From an uncultured Muribaculaceae bacterium (GTDB lineage Bacteria; Bacteroidota; Bacteroidia; Bacteroidales; Muribaculaceae), in NCBI GenBank assembly GCA_910584735.1, contig CAJUBM010000048.1, positions 1-19,614 on the forward strand: a stretch of 19,614 bases of DNA, read 5' to 3'. Numbering within the stretch: the first letter of the stretch is position 1; every line of letters begins with the position of its first letter. Shown here piece by piece: positions 1-7,131 of this stretch. Under the pieces are notes generated by a model that was not told the origin of the DNA, ran no database searches, and saw nothing but the letters and a program-made list of their open reading frames with translations. The position numbers were made by a program, and so were the translations under genes.

Positions 1-155
1 GTCAAATTTCAATGATTTCACTGACCTATACATCAAGAATGTCGCAAAGAAACTCAACCTCAGACCGCGGAAAAAACTCGGTTTTTCAAATCCGAAGACC
101 GAGTTCTTCAAACAAATCGCTAATTTTGCACTTGCCAGTTGAACCTGCGTACAGG
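1..155 (+). mobile_element. Right end of an IS30-family insertion sequence
   Basis: The left edge of the window is the 3' end of an insertion sequence: the transposase C-terminus (stop at 140-142) followed within a few bases by a switch to the reading frame of an unrelated exonuclease gene. The outer boundary is estimated at about 143-155, where the BRCT frame of the exonuclease stops making sense. The left end and the target duplication are outside the window, so the exact border cannot be fixed. IS30 assignment rests on the transposase tail only. Confidence 0.7.
2..142 (+). CDS. IS30-family transposase, C-terminal fragment (5' part off window)
   Basis: An open frame entering from the window edge ends at TGA 140-142 and gives 46 residues. 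It contains KKLNLRPRKKLGFSNPKTEF. The pattern L-N-x-R-P-R-K-x-L-G-F-x-x-P-x-x-x-F is the conserved tail of IS30-family DDE transposases, which cut and join IS ends during circle-mediated transposition. It runs convergently into the exonuclease gene, whose apparent 3' end (120-142) lies inside the IS on the other strand. The catalytic DDE residues are outside the window. The family call is from motif recognition only. Confidence 0.75.
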   Translation, partial: SNFNDFTDLYIKNVAKKLNLRPRKKLGFSNPKTEFFKQIANFALAS

Positions 156-920
156 CGTCCCTCCTATATCCGCAATATATTGTTGAAGTTCTTTACGATA
201 ACAAAAAGAAAAGGCTCCTGTAAAGCATACTAATTTTGCATAAAAATAATTATCAGGATCTTGTTTTTGTGAATCACCTATAATATCTGTTGCCTTAATG
301 TTAGTTCTATTGTTTTTCGCTGATTTAATTGCGTGTTGGTTACAATAAGAATCATGCGATATATGACCTATCTTAATGGCAAATTCTGTTTCAATATCAT
401 TAAGGGTAATAATATTTTTTCGCTTAAGACACTCCAATAAAATTTCAGCGCAAGCCACGGCGTCATCACACGCGCGATGATGATTGTTCATCTTTTTGTC
501 AAACATGCCTCTATATACTGAATCTAGAGAGTAGCAACTCAAGCCAGGCAATGTTTTCTTTGATAAACGTATCGTACACATAATATCGAATGTAGGATAT
601 TCCATATCATAATGTTCTAGAGCGTCTCTAATAGCGCCCATGTCAAAAGCTGCATTATGGCATACGACAATTTTGTTTTGAACGTATGGATATATTTCTT
701 TCCAGACTTCCGGAAAAAATGGTTTGTCCTTGGTATCGTCAGGCCTTATTCCATGCAGAAAAGAATTAAACGCTTCATATTTATTATTAGGGGGCTGGAT
801 CAACCACGACCTACGTTCAGTAATATTACCGTTATTAATAATAGCAATTCCAATTTCACATATTGAAATACGTTCATAAGTAGCGGTTTCAACATCAAGT
901 GCTACAAATAAACAGCTCAT
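120..920 (-). CDS. DEDDh 3'-5' exonuclease (DnaQ-like) with C-terminal BRCT domain, 3' end cut by IS30
   Basis: The first 170 residues form a DnaQ/PolC-epsilon-type exonuclease that would remove nucleotides from 3' ends. Exo I is D9 and E11 (LDVET), Exo II has D93 in HNAAFDMGAI, and Exo III is H148-x-A-x-x-D153, so all four acidic residues and the histidine are present. After a linker (about 170-225), residues 226-257 begin a BRCT domain (KLVCFTGAFS, then IADIGGTPV). Only about 34 of the usual 75-80 BRCT residues remain. The last nine residues are read from the IS30 end, so the original C-terminus is lost. The start overlaps the upstream gene by 4 nt (ATGA), indicating coupled translation. 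The region is clearly more AT-rich than the phage genes. The catalytic domain should still fold; whether the truncated protein works is unknown. Confidence 0.82.
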   Translation of the reverse strand: MSCLFVALDVETATYERISICEIGIAIINNGNITERRSWLIQPPNNKYEAFNSFLHGIRPDDTKDKPFFPEVWKEIYPYVQNKIVVCHNAAFDMGAIRDALEHYDMEYPTFDIMCTIRLSKKTLPGLSCYSLDSVYRGMFDKKMNNHHRACDDAVACAEILLECLKRKNIITLNDIETEFAIKIGHISHDSYCNQHAIKSAKNNRTNIKATDIIGDSQKQDPDNYFYAKLVCFTGAFSFCYRKELQQYIADIGGTPVRRFNWQVQN

Positions 921-1396
921 TGTTCTAATTTTAAAGCAACATTAAATTTTTCCCCTTCTCGCAGTTGAGCGAAATTGTCCTCACACGCCAAATATGGAGT
1001 AGAATTATTATCAATATCAAAATAGAAATATTGTTCTTCACAATTTTCAACTTTATATGAAAATGATAAGGGAAATTCTTTTGGTGTGCCTCTTTTTTTC
1101 CCTTTAAGGGTGGTCCATGAATTGAGACTAATAGCCTCAATGATCTTGGTTGAGTTCAAGGGAATTCTTAGACCACCAACAATCGGAATGCAATGGAGGA
1201 AATTATCAATCTTGTTATCAATTGAAGAAATAATATTCCCTTTCTCTATAATATTAGTTCGTATCGTAATTCCTATGTAGACAGTATCTGGTGAAAAAAG
1301 ACTATTGTTTTGAGGTATAAACAAAGAGGCATGGTGACAGTATATTTCTCCATACGCTTTAGCCCAAGTCAGTTCAAGTATTACAAAATTATTCAT
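917..1396 (-). CDS. Hypothetical protein, 159 aa, in operon with the exonuclease
   Basis: I do not recognise this protein. It has no signal peptide, no obvious membrane segment and no HTH. The many alternating hydrophobic and polar stretches (for example VYIGITIRTNII and EQYFYFDID) suggest a mainly beta-strand soluble protein. Its last four bases overlap the ATG of the exonuclease gene, so the two are probably co-transcribed and translationally coupled. A candidate Bacteroidetes -7 element lies 54 bases upstream (1450-1457). Low GC sets both genes apart from the terminase block. They may be host genes, or cargo carried at the edge of the phage element. Confidence 0.65.
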   Translation of the reverse strand: MNNFVILELTWAKAYGEIYCHHASLFIPQNNSLFSPDTVYIGITIRTNIIEKGNIISSIDNKIDNFLHCIPIVGGLRIPLNSTKIIEAISLNSWTTLKGKKRGTPKEFPLSFSYKVENCEEQYFYFDIDNNSTPYLACEDNFAQLREGEKFNVALKLEQ

Positions 1397-1449
1397 GGTA
1401 TCTATTATGGATTAAACACACACAAGAACATTTATAAACCGATGTAACG

Positions 1450-1457
1450 CAAATATA
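1450..1457 (-). promoter_or_regulatory. Candidate -7 promoter element for the accessory operon
   Basis: On the minus strand the bases read TATATTTG, matching the Bacteroidetes -7 consensus TAnnTTTG. A second match (TAATTTTG, 1471-1478) lies just upstream. Neither has a good TTTG -33 element at 19-21 bp. The predicted transcript would start near 1443, about 47 bases before the ATG of the 159-aa gene. Confidence 0.4.
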
Positions 1458-1746
1458 AATTGTTGCAACGCAAAATTACGCATTTTTTTTTGGTAATCGG
1501 ACGAAAAATACAATATTGCAATAGTAAAAACGCGTTTTTTAATGTGAAATTTTGCTTGTCTCAGGGCTATATATTTATATGTCAGGGCGTTATATTTGAT
1601 TGAAAACCAAATTACAAAAAACGACACATTCCGAAGTGCGGGCCGCTCTGAAGTGGAAAAGTAATTACCGCCTCTTACCAATAGTGAAATGTGAGAATTT
1701 GGATTTGTTACGGCGTTACCCGGTGACACAGAGAGCGCAAAACAAT

Positions 1747-1773
1747 GCCCGGCGGCATGGTCGGCCGTCGGGC
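1747..1773 (-). terminator. Terminator-like hairpin after terL
   Basis: The arms GCCCGGCGGC and GCCGTCGGGC pair over 10 bp with one mismatch around a 7-base loop. On the minus strand the hairpin is followed by ATTGTTTTG, a weak U-tract. It lies 34 bases past the terL stop and fits the end of the packaging transcript. The T-run is imperfect, so an intrinsic terminator is likely but not certain. Confidence 0.5.
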
Positions 1774-1807
1774 GGTAATATAATCGGTAAGGGAGCCGGT
1801 AAGTGTG

Positions 1808-3508
1808 TCAGTCTCCGAATCGGCCGGCCATCCACTGTTCGGCAAGTTCGGCCGCTCCTGAAGCAGCGGATGGTGCAGCTTTGGCGGCGTTCAGCCACTC
1901 GCGGCGCATCATCAGGTACTTGAAAGCGTCCGAGAAGTTGGTCGACAGGCGGGGGAGTTTCTTCGCCTCCAGTTTTTCGGTTTTCTTGACTTTCGCAACC
2001 ACCTTTTGGTGGCCACGGTGCTTGACTTCGGCCTTTGCGCCTTCGATACTGCACACCATTTCCGGGCAATTCAGGACATCGACAAGCAACAGGGGAAGGC
2101 GTTCGTTCTCTCCTCGCATGAGTTCGTGCATAAAATCATATTCGGCGTTTTGCTTAATCGTGGCTTGCTTGCGCGATTTCAGTACGACAGTCCAGCCGGT
2201 ACGTCGGCCGGCCGCATCCTTTTCGATAGCCTCCTTAATCTTTCCGGCATAGTCCTCACCTTGTTTTTGGAAGTTATTGCCGGAACGGTCGTAATAGAGG
2301 TTTAAGGTCTTGAACGTGTGGGAGCTGAAAAAGTCAAGGAATTGGTCGGCAAGCTCGCGGAACCAGCCCGGCGGTATCTCGTAGAAGTTTTTATGTACCC
2401 GGTAACGGCGGCCGTCAGGTTGTCCGATAACCAGTGAAAGCATATTGCCGAAGTCCATACCTCCGTCAAGCGGTCGGGAGGGGTCGAGGTAACGGAGTTG
2501 CGAACAGTTGAACGCGGCTTCTCCTGAAATCGTTCCGTCGGTGTACTTGTGTGTATCGCCGAAAAGCACGTAAAATCTTGCGTCCTTCCTCACGCCCGGA
2601 CGCATACCCATAACGGATTTAAGAAACTCGTGGAGTTCGAGTGCGCCGTTATAGAGACGTTTCGCATAGTCAACGGTAAGAATGTCGATATTAACGAAAC
2701 TTGATATATTCATAAAGAATGTTTGCCCTTTGCGCAGCTTCAGCAGCCCTTCGGTATAGTAGTCGATACGCTTTTCAAGCCGGGCGATTTTCTTAACGTC
2801 CGGCACGGTCTCGCGGTTGGCACGTGCGAGCTTCAGTTGCAGACGGTTCAACTCTCCGGCAGCCTGTACGATCCTGACAATGCGTTCCGGCTTCATTTCA
2901 GAAGCGTAACGGAAAAACCAGTCATATTCCCCTTCGGTAACGTCCGGCATATCGGTTGTAATCGTAACACCTCCGTAAAGGTGGCAGCGTCCATAAGTGA
3001 TTGCGTCGCCTCGGAGAATAGGCATAACGCGGGCGGCCTTTGAATCGGAGGCGTATTTGGCTTCATCGAAAATCAGGTGAGCCACGGATTTACCGGCAAG
3101 CAAAGAAGGATTGTCAAGAGAGCCGAGAAAAATTACAGAACCATTCCAGAATGAAAAAACGTGCTTGTAATCATCGACAATGACAGAGCAACGGCGTTGC
3201 CACTCCAGTGGTGGACGCTTGTATTTGACATAGTGAACACCTTCTATAAGGCCATCAATTTTCCATCCATTCTGAACCGCCGGCATTATGTTATTTACAA
3301 GGTTTGAATAAGTGTCGGCCACAATGGCAATAGGCGCACCCGGCATAAGCCGGACGCACTTAACGGAACGCCGGGCGATAATGACGGTACTTTTAGCCAC
3401 GCCACGGCCGCCAATGGCTATAAAGTTGGTGGTATTTATCCAATCACAGAAAACAAGCGCGTCAGAGCCATATTTTACAGGTACTTCGGGGATTTTATTC
3501 GCTTTCAT
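1808..3508 (-). CDS. terL: Phage terminase large subunit (ATPase-nuclease)
   Basis: This is the motor of DNA packaging: an N-terminal ATPase drives DNA into the procapsid through a portal, and a C-terminal RNase H-like nuclease cuts the concatemer. Numbered from the chosen start, the Walker A motif is GGRGVAKST (33-41) and Walker B is LIFDEA (145-150). Nuclease aspartates are visible in GGMDFGNM, LYYDRSGN and NFSDAFKYL. The 566-residue length is normal for the family. A longer in-frame ATG exists at 3532, but ATG 3508 has a strong Shine-Dalgarno (AAGGAG, 7-base gap), begins right at the conserved region and reduces the overlap with the upstream gene to 14 nt. The gene is last in the packaging operon and is followed by a hairpin. 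No portal gene follows it, which is unusual. Confidence 0.93.
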   Translation of the reverse strand: MKANKIPEVPVKYGSDALVFCDWINTTNFIAIGGRGVAKSTVIIARRSVKCVRLMPGAPIAIVADTYSNLVNNIMPAVQNGWKIDGLIEGVHYVKYKRPPLEWQRRCSVIVDDYKHVFSFWNGSVIFLGSLDNPSLLAGKSVAHLIFDEAKYASDSKAARVMPILRGDAITYGRCHLYGGVTITTDMPDVTEGEYDWFFRYASEMKPERIVRIVQAAGELNRLQLKLARANRETVPDVKKIARLEKRIDYYTEGLLKLRKGQTFFMNISSFVNIDILTVDYAKRLYNGALELHEFLKSVMGMRPGVRKDARFYVLFGDTHKYTDGTISGEAAFNCSQLRYLDPSRPLDGGMDFGNMLSLVIGQPDGRRYRVHKNFYEIPPGWFRELADQFLDFFSSHTFKTLNLYYDRSGNNFQKQGEDYAGKIKEAIEKDAAGRRTGWTVVLKSRKQATIKQNAEYDFMHELMRGENERLPLLLVDVLNCPEMVCSIEGAKAEVKHRGHQKVVAKVKKTEKLEAKKLPRLSTNFSDAFKYLMMRREWLNAAKAAPSAASGAAELAEQWMAGRFGD

Positions 3509-4175
3509 CGCCAAACTCCTTTTCGTCGTCAATCATTCGTTGAATAAGATTGCGTTTCATAATTCCCGCATCCTCCTTCACGCGGCGGCGGCTAATCTCC
3601 GGGATTTCAGGTATCGAATCAATGAATGCCTCCAGTTCCTTGCGGTCGGCCTTCGGTGCGCCCATGCTTTCGGGGTCGTGTGTGTAGAGTACGACGGGGG
3701 AAGCGTCGAGAAGTTCCTGAGGAATCTCCGGGGTGGCTTCATCGTAGCAGCCCCGGAGTTTCGCCGCCTCGTGCAACATACTTTTAGCCTCCTTCAGTTT
3801 TCCCATAGCGGCGGCAAGGTCGGCCCATTTCTCGTATCGCTCGGCGTATAGGTTGGCCCATGCGCGGGGTCGCACGTTTTCCTCGGAATAAAAGAAGTTG
3901 AGCGCGTCAGCGTATATCTGGCGGGCCATCCAGTCTGAAAGTCCGTAAGCGTCGGATTTCAGCAGCTTGATTATTCCGGCTTTGGTAACTATCCGCTTGC
4001 CTCCGGGAAACATCATACGCGCCCGAAGTCCGCGAACCATTTCCATTAAATCGAAATAGTCGCGTTCTTCGGGTGTCAGGCTTTCAAGATTCCCGGTAGA
4101 CAGTATTCTTTCAATCTGGCGGGAATCTATTGCCTCGAAGTTTATCCGGGAGGGCTTACGGGGTAAATTCGTCAT
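3495..4175 (-). CDS. Hypothetical phage protein, 226 aa, between TerS candidate and TerL
   Basis: I do not recognise a named family. The protein is soluble, strongly helical and charged. A basic segment (about 60-75, GGKRIVTKAGIIKLLKSD) precedes a stretch rich in aromatic residues (ADALNFFYSEENVRP), then a helical segment (KWADLAAAMGKLKEAKSML) that could oligomerise. ATG 4175 is chosen over ATG 4193 because it reduces the overlap with the upstream gene to 20 nt; the extra six residues look unconserved. Overlaps at both ends with the TerS candidate and terL suggest a tightly coupled packaging operon. A role in DNA recognition for packaging, possibly as the true small terminase, is possible from position alone. 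Confidence 0.72.
   Translation of the reverse strand: MTNLPRKPSRINFEAIDSRQIERILSTGNLESLTPEERDYFDLMEMVRGLRARMMFPGGKRIVTKAGIIKLLKSDAYGLSDWMARQIYADALNFFYSEENVRPRAWANLYAERYEKWADLAAAMGKLKEAKSMLHEAAKLRGCYDEATPEIPQELLDASPVVLYTHDPESMGAPKADRKELEAFIDSIPEIPEISRRRVKEDAGIMKRNLIQRMIDDEKEFGDESE
3516..3521 (-). promoter_or_regulatory. Ribosome binding site deciding the terL start
   Basis: On the minus strand the bases read AAGGAG, seven bases before the ATG at 3508-3506. It lies inside the 3' end of the upstream 226-aa gene. It favours that ATG over the in-frame ATG eight codons further upstream. Confidence 0.6.
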
Positions 4176-4506
4176 CGTCCAAATAGTTGACAAGTTCGTT
4201 AAAGCGGTTTCGCGCCTGAATCTTCTGGAGTTCCTTTATAGCGTCAATGTTTCCGGCAGTGGCGGCTTCCTGAAGTTTTATTTGCGGTGTGGCGATTCCT
4301 TCGGCACGGGCGGCGGCCAACATCAGAGCCAGAGGTGAACCCGGTAACTCGGCGATAATGCAGAACGCCCGGCGACGCTCCGGCGGCCATTCCATAGACA
4401 CGGCGATTTCAGCCGGACGCATACCGGCGGAAGCCAGTTTGTAAACATCTTCCTCCTCCTTAGTTGTCAGAGGAAAATCGGGATATTTTACAATATCGGT
4501 ATTCAT
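4156..4506 (-). CDS. Small HTH protein, candidate terminase small subunit
   Basis: A 116-residue protein. Residues about 17-50 (EEDVYKLASAGMRPAEIAVS and what follows) look like an N-terminal helix-turn-helix. The C-terminal half is a helical region (EAATAGNIDAIKELQKIQAR) of the type that forms oligomers. This layout, and its place two genes before terL, fit a small terminase subunit that binds the packaging start site. Small terminases are too diverse to identify by eye, and a phage regulator is an alternative. It overlaps the methyltransferase gene by 47 nt and the next gene by 20 nt, so translation is probably coupled along the operon. Confidence 0.6.
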   Translation of the reverse strand: MNTDIVKYPDFPLTTKEEEDVYKLASAGMRPAEIAVSMEWPPERRRAFCIIAELPGSPLALMLAAARAEGIATPQIKLQEAATAGNIDAIKELQKIQARNRFNELVNYLDDDEFTP

Positions 4507-5197
4507 CTTCGAGGCGTTTGCAGGTTGTATGGTAATATCCTTCGTCTTGCTCCATGAGGATAAAGCGGCGGCCGGAGCGGACAGCGGCCACGGCAGTAGA
4601 GCCGGACCCGCCGAAAGTGTCGAGTATCACCGCGCCGGGAGCGGTCGCGTCCTCGATAAATTTCTGAATCAGGGCTACGGGCTTTTGTGTGGGGTGAACT
4701 TTAGCCCCGTCAGTCGATTTAGCCCCGGAGGTGAACGCCCTTATATCGGACATTATGTTTGTGCCTCCGATATTCGCACCCTTTCCGGCATGGAACAATA
4801 TAAGTTCGTGGATAAATGCGTAATGATTGCCGGGGCCGCTTAATTTGTTCCATACAAGCATATTGTGCGCTTTCAGGATTTCATCGAACAACGGATAATA
4901 AAACGCATATCCGCGCCAGTCGCAAAAGAAGTAAATACAGGCTTCAGGACGGCACACGCGCCGAAACTCGTTGAATAAATCCCGGTAGAACGGTCGGCAT
5001 ATAGAGAGGTCGCGGAAATTGCCCTTTTGTCCGTTGTGGGTCATTCCGAGAAAATAAGGAGGGTCGGTAACAATGCAGTCCACCGACGATTCCGGGAGGG
5101 TCTTTATAACGTTGAGACAGTCGCCATTATAGACAGTTCCGCCCGGAAACTCGCGGCGGTTATAAGTGGAGAGATTGCAGGAGGGATAACGTAACAT
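4460..5197 (-). CDS. DNA methyltransferase, beta-class N6-adenine/N4-cytosine type
   Basis: A 245-residue methyltransferase that would move a methyl group from S-adenosylmethionine to adenine N6 or cytosine N4. The catalytic motif IV is DPPY (in CIVTDPPYF, about residues 42-50). The SAM-binding motif I lies near the C-terminus (DTFGGSGSTAVAA) and is preceded by HPTQKPVALIQKF. The order IV, recognition domain, I defines the beta class. DPPY is compatible with either adenine or N4-cytosine methylation. No restriction endonuclease is adjacent, so it is an orphan phage enzyme, probably protecting phage DNA from host restriction or marking DNA for packaging. It overlaps the downstream small HTH gene by 47 nt. 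Confidence 0.88.
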   Translation of the reverse strand: MLRYPSCNLSTYNRREFPGGTVYNGDCLNVIKTLPESSVDCIVTDPPYFLGMTHNGQKGNFRDLSICRPFYRDLFNEFRRVCRPEACIYFFCDWRGYAFYYPLFDEILKAHNMLVWNKLSGPGNHYAFIHELILFHAGKGANIGGTNIMSDIRAFTSGAKSTDGAKVHPTQKPVALIQKFIEDATAPGAVILDTFGGSGSTAVAAVRSGRRFILMEQDEGYYHTTCKRLEDEYRYCKISRFSSDN

Positions 5198-5390
5198 TCA
5201 GAGTAGCGATTTTTTTATTCTGGATTTCGAGTTGGTGGCCAGCTTCGGAACGGTCGCACGGGTGGCAGCCGGGGCGCGACAGAAAACGGAGGATATGAGC
5301 CTTTGAGTGTTCTGCTGTCTCGATAGCCCAGGTTACTTTTTTTTTCGACGTTCTACCTCGGCCTTTAACGCGGCTTTTCTTTTCACCCAT
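5160..5390 (-). CDS. Possible small Cys/His-containing protein, 76 aa
   Basis: A frame of 76 codons bridges the gap between the coiled-coil gene and the methyltransferase, overlapping both (58 nt and 38 nt). The first 18 residues are very basic and come from the frame shared with the upstream gene. The middle part (FLSRPGCHPCDRSEAGHQLE) has a C-H-x-C plus H arrangement that could bind zinc. No ribosome site is visible before ATG 5390. The gap is only 135 bases, so this could be a genuine coupled small gene or just spacer. Treat as uncertain. Confidence 0.35.
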   Translation of the reverse strand: MGEKKSRVKGRGRTSKKKVTWAIETAEHSKAHILRFLSRPGCHPCDRSEAGHQLEIQNKKIATLNVTLSLLQSLHL

Positions 5391-6277
5391 GTTTCATAAG
5401 CTGCTGCGGCTTTCTCGTCCTCCACACCCTTGGCCTTTGCATCGTCAAGTTTCTTTTTATGCTTTGACACGTTGGAGTTGGCAGAGTTGAATTTTCCTAC
5501 AAGTTCCACGTCGGAGAGGGCGGTCAGGTCCTCGGCCGCCTCCATTTCGCGGAACTTGGCGGCTTTGCCGAGAATTGAGCCGGTTTCCCGGTAATGTTCG
5601 AGTTCGTCCCAGATTTCGCGATTCTTCAAATACTCGGTTACGATTGTCTCGCACTCTGCGGCAGCTTGGGCGGAATCAGCGTCGCCGAGTGTCTGGAGAC
5701 GGACGAACGCGGCTTTATAATTGCCGTATGCGGTGAACATATCGGCCACCAGCACTTTCAGAATGTCGGGGCAGTCCGGGGAGTTAAGGAACGGATATTT
5801 TTCGCGGAAACGTATCATCTTTCTGACAGGTTCCGGGGCTTCGGCATACCTGGAGCGGGCCTGTTCCAGTTCCTCGGTAAGTTCGTCGATTCGGTCAGCA
5901 TTGTCGTCCATGGACAACACACGATCTTGAAAATCGGGGCTTACCAATTCGTCGACGCTTACACCGAAAGAATCCGCCAGTTCGATAAGTGCGGTTTCAT
6001 CATCAACCGGAACAGTTTTAACCGGGGCTTTCGTCTCGATCATGGCTTGCTTCGTTTTTGCCCGGCGCGGAAGTGCGGCAAACTCCGATTCGGTAAGTCC
6101 GGCAATTTTGCGAAGTTCATCAAACAGTATTTCGCGGGTAGTGGCGGTATCATCGACGACAAAACGGCGTTTTAACATCAGATTCACACCGAAACGCTGG
6201 TACAGTGCCACGCCCTCATTATAGTCTCGCGGGCCTTTAAGGTATTCGGTAATTACTTTTCTTTTGTCCTGTTCCAT
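5333..6277 (-). CDS. Hypothetical phage protein with coiled-coil segments, 314 aa
   Basis: First gene of the packaging transcript. ATG 6277 (MEQDKRKV) is preferred over an in-frame ATG at 6301 because the promoter candidate at 6299-6306 would start RNA near 6292, inside the longer version. I do not recognise a domain. An N-terminal globular part (ITEYLKGPRDYNEGVALYQR) is followed by an acidic coiled-coil stretch (DRIDELTEELEQARSRYAEA). The C-terminus is helical and very Lys/Glu/Ala-rich, ending in a basic run (EVERRKKK). No membrane segment or signal is present. Position before the methyltransferase and terminase genes suggests packaging or DNA handling, but that is inference. Confidence 0.72.
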   Translation of the reverse strand: MEQDKRKVITEYLKGPRDYNEGVALYQRFGVNLMLKRRFVVDDTATTREILFDELRKIAGLTESEFAALPRRAKTKQAMIETKAPVKTVPVDDETALIELADSFGVSVDELVSPDFQDRVLSMDDNADRIDELTEELEQARSRYAEAPEPVRKMIRFREKYPFLNSPDCPDILKVLVADMFTAYGNYKAAFVRLQTLGDADSAQAAAECETIVTEYLKNREIWDELEHYRETGSILGKAAKFREMEAAEDLTALSDVELVGKFNSANSNVSKHKKKLDDAKAKGVEDEKAAAAYETWVKRKAALKAEVERRKKK

Positions 6278-6298
6278 GATATAAAGTTTTTGACAGTA

Positions 6299-6330
6299 CA
6301 AAATTAAGCGACGGTAATTACCGGCTAAAA
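6299..6330 (-). promoter_or_regulatory. Promoter for the packaging operon
   Basis: On the minus strand 6306-6299 reads TAATTTTG, a full match to TAnnTTTG. At 20 bp upstream there is TTTT instead of TTTG, so the -33 is weak. Transcription would start near 6292, about 15 bases before ATG 6277. It lies directly after the toxin-antitoxin terminator and would restart transcription of the downstream genes. Confidence 0.5.
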
Positions 6331-6337
6331 GACAAAA

Positions 6338-6369
6338 CGCTCCAAAGGGAGGCTAATACCTTCGGAGCG
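6338..6369 (-). terminator. Intrinsic terminator after higBA
   Basis: On the minus strand CGCTCCGAAGG pairs with CCTTTGGAGCG (11 bp, one mismatch) around a 10-base loop, followed by TTTTGTCTTTT. It starts 23 bases past the antitoxin stop. This fits a rho-independent terminator closing the toxin-antitoxin transcript. Confidence 0.7.
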
Positions 6370-6391
6370 ATTCAATATTATTTGCGGCCTG

Positions 6392-6718
6392 TTATATTCG
6401 GTTTCCGAGAGTAACAGGGGTAAGGCCTTCGCAATTTATAGAGAAGTTGGCACTCAATCCGAGAGCCTTCAACACCCGGACGATAGTAGATATTGTAAGG
6501 TTGCGGCCACTTTCAATTTTGGAAATTTGCGCAGTCTGAACCCCCACACGTTCTCCGAGTTGGGCTTGTGTCAGATTCATAGCCTTGCGGGCATTCTTTA
6601 TCGACGCGCCGATTAAAGCGGCTTCCACGTCAGCGTCAAACGCCTCACGTTCGGGGGTGCTTTTCACACCTACAAATTCATCGGTAATTTCTCCGAGGGT
6701 GTACCACTTTTTTTTCAT
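6392..6718 (-). CDS. higA: HigA-type antitoxin, XRE-family HTH repressor
   Basis: A 108-residue antitoxin. Residues about 40-88 form a classic Xre/Cro HTH (NLTQAQLGERVGVQTAQISK at 48-67, then IESGRNLTISTIV). It would neutralise the toxin by binding it and would repress its own operon, most likely at the perfect palindrome at 7105-7120. Its ATG overlaps the toxin stop by 4 nt (ATGA), the usual tight coupling, and the toxin-first order is typical of hig loci. The unit is bounded by terminators on both sides. HigA versus another XRE antitoxin of a RelE-like toxin cannot be separated by eye. Confidence 0.85.
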   Translation of the reverse strand: MKKKWYTLGEITDEFVGVKSTPEREAFDADVEAALIGASIKNARKAMNLTQAQLGERVGVQTAQISKIESGRNLTISTIVRVLKALGLSANFSINCEGLTPVTLGNRI

Positions 6719-7065
6719 ATCATTTGTTTTTTTTCATCAAAATATTCTTTTCTTAATCTTTCTGCCTTTTCAATTTCTTTTCCGGGTGTTTTGCGCGTTT
6801 TCTTGACAAACCCATGTGTGGTGATTATCAAGGCTTGTTCTTCGGTGTCCCAGAATGCAAGCAGACGGTAAGCAATTCCCATATAAAGCGTTCTAAACTC
6901 CCAAATGTCGGAATCTTCCAATTTCTTGAACAATTCTTTATCCTGAAGGCCTCTGGCTACAACAGTAATGTTATAGATTATTTTCTTTGCAGCCTTAACC
7001 GGGAGGGTGCTTATAAACTCCCTTACTTCCTTGCTAAGGATAACATTATATTTGGGTTTGTCCAT
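6715..7065 (-). CDS. higB: HigB/RelE-type toxin, phage-derived Gp49-like family
   Basis: A 116-residue toxin of the RelE/HigB superfamily, which cleaves mRNA on the ribosome. The family signature is clear: IWEFR at 54-58, YRLLAFWD at 66-73 and THGFVKKTRKTP at 83-94, followed by EIEKAERLRKEY. Basic residues in these segments are the usual RNA-contact and catalytic positions. It is the first gene of its own transcript, with promoter and operator at 7089-7120. Sitting between virion genes and packaging genes, it could stabilise the prophage or act in defence against other phages; the sequence does not say which. Confidence 0.88.
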   Translation of the reverse strand: MDKPKYNVILSKEVREFISTLPVKAAKKIIYNITVVARGLQDKELFKKLEDSDIWEFRTLYMGIAYRLLAFWDTEEQALIITTHGFVKKTRKTPGKEIEKAERLRKEYFDEKKQMI

Positions 7066-7088
7066 AGATGCTTTTCTTAATTACAATG

Positions 7089-7120
7089 CAAAGTTATAAA
7101 AAGTTTTCCATATATGGAAA
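7089..7120 (-). promoter_or_regulatory. higBA promoter with palindromic operator
   Basis: On the minus strand 7096-7089 reads TAACTTTG (matches TAnnTTTG). Twenty bp upstream is TTTC (7120-7117), one base from the TTTG -33. The -33 is embedded in a perfect 16-bp palindrome, TTTCCATATATGGAAA (7105-7120). A dimeric HTH protein bound there would block the promoter, so it is the expected autoregulatory site for the HigA antitoxin. Confidence 0.7.
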
Positions 7121-7131
7121 TATTTACACAT

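Larger units (their letters stand above)
1397..1807. other. Gene-free region between terminase and the accessory operon
   Basis: This 411-base stretch marks a change of composition: GC-rich phage-like sequence to about 1640, AT-rich below it. It contains the minus-strand terminator-like hairpin at 1747-1773, two GTTAC motifs (1707-1711 and 1715-1719) and a promoter candidate at 1450-1457. Open frames on either strand have atypical composition and no recognisable product, so I regard none as a gene. It is a plausible place for one boundary of the phage element, but no attachment-site repeat was found. Confidence 0.5.

Noticed and set aside
1412..1729. Minus-strand open frame (105 aa) in the gene-free region
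   Set aside because: Crosses the composition boundary, has no domain and odd residue use, and would start inside the terL downstream leader without a ribosome site.
1397..1807. tRNA gene as phage attachment target
   Set aside because: No cloverleaf, T-loop GTTCRA or CCA-type end could be found here or elsewhere in the window.
3312..3851. Plus-strand open frame (179 aa) across terL and the gene before it
   Set aside because: Runs antisense across two well supported genes; composition atypical.
5594..6175. Plus-strand open frame (193 aa) opposite the coiled-coil gene
   Set aside because: Shadow frame in GC-rich coding DNA, no recognisable domain, no promoter or ribosome site.
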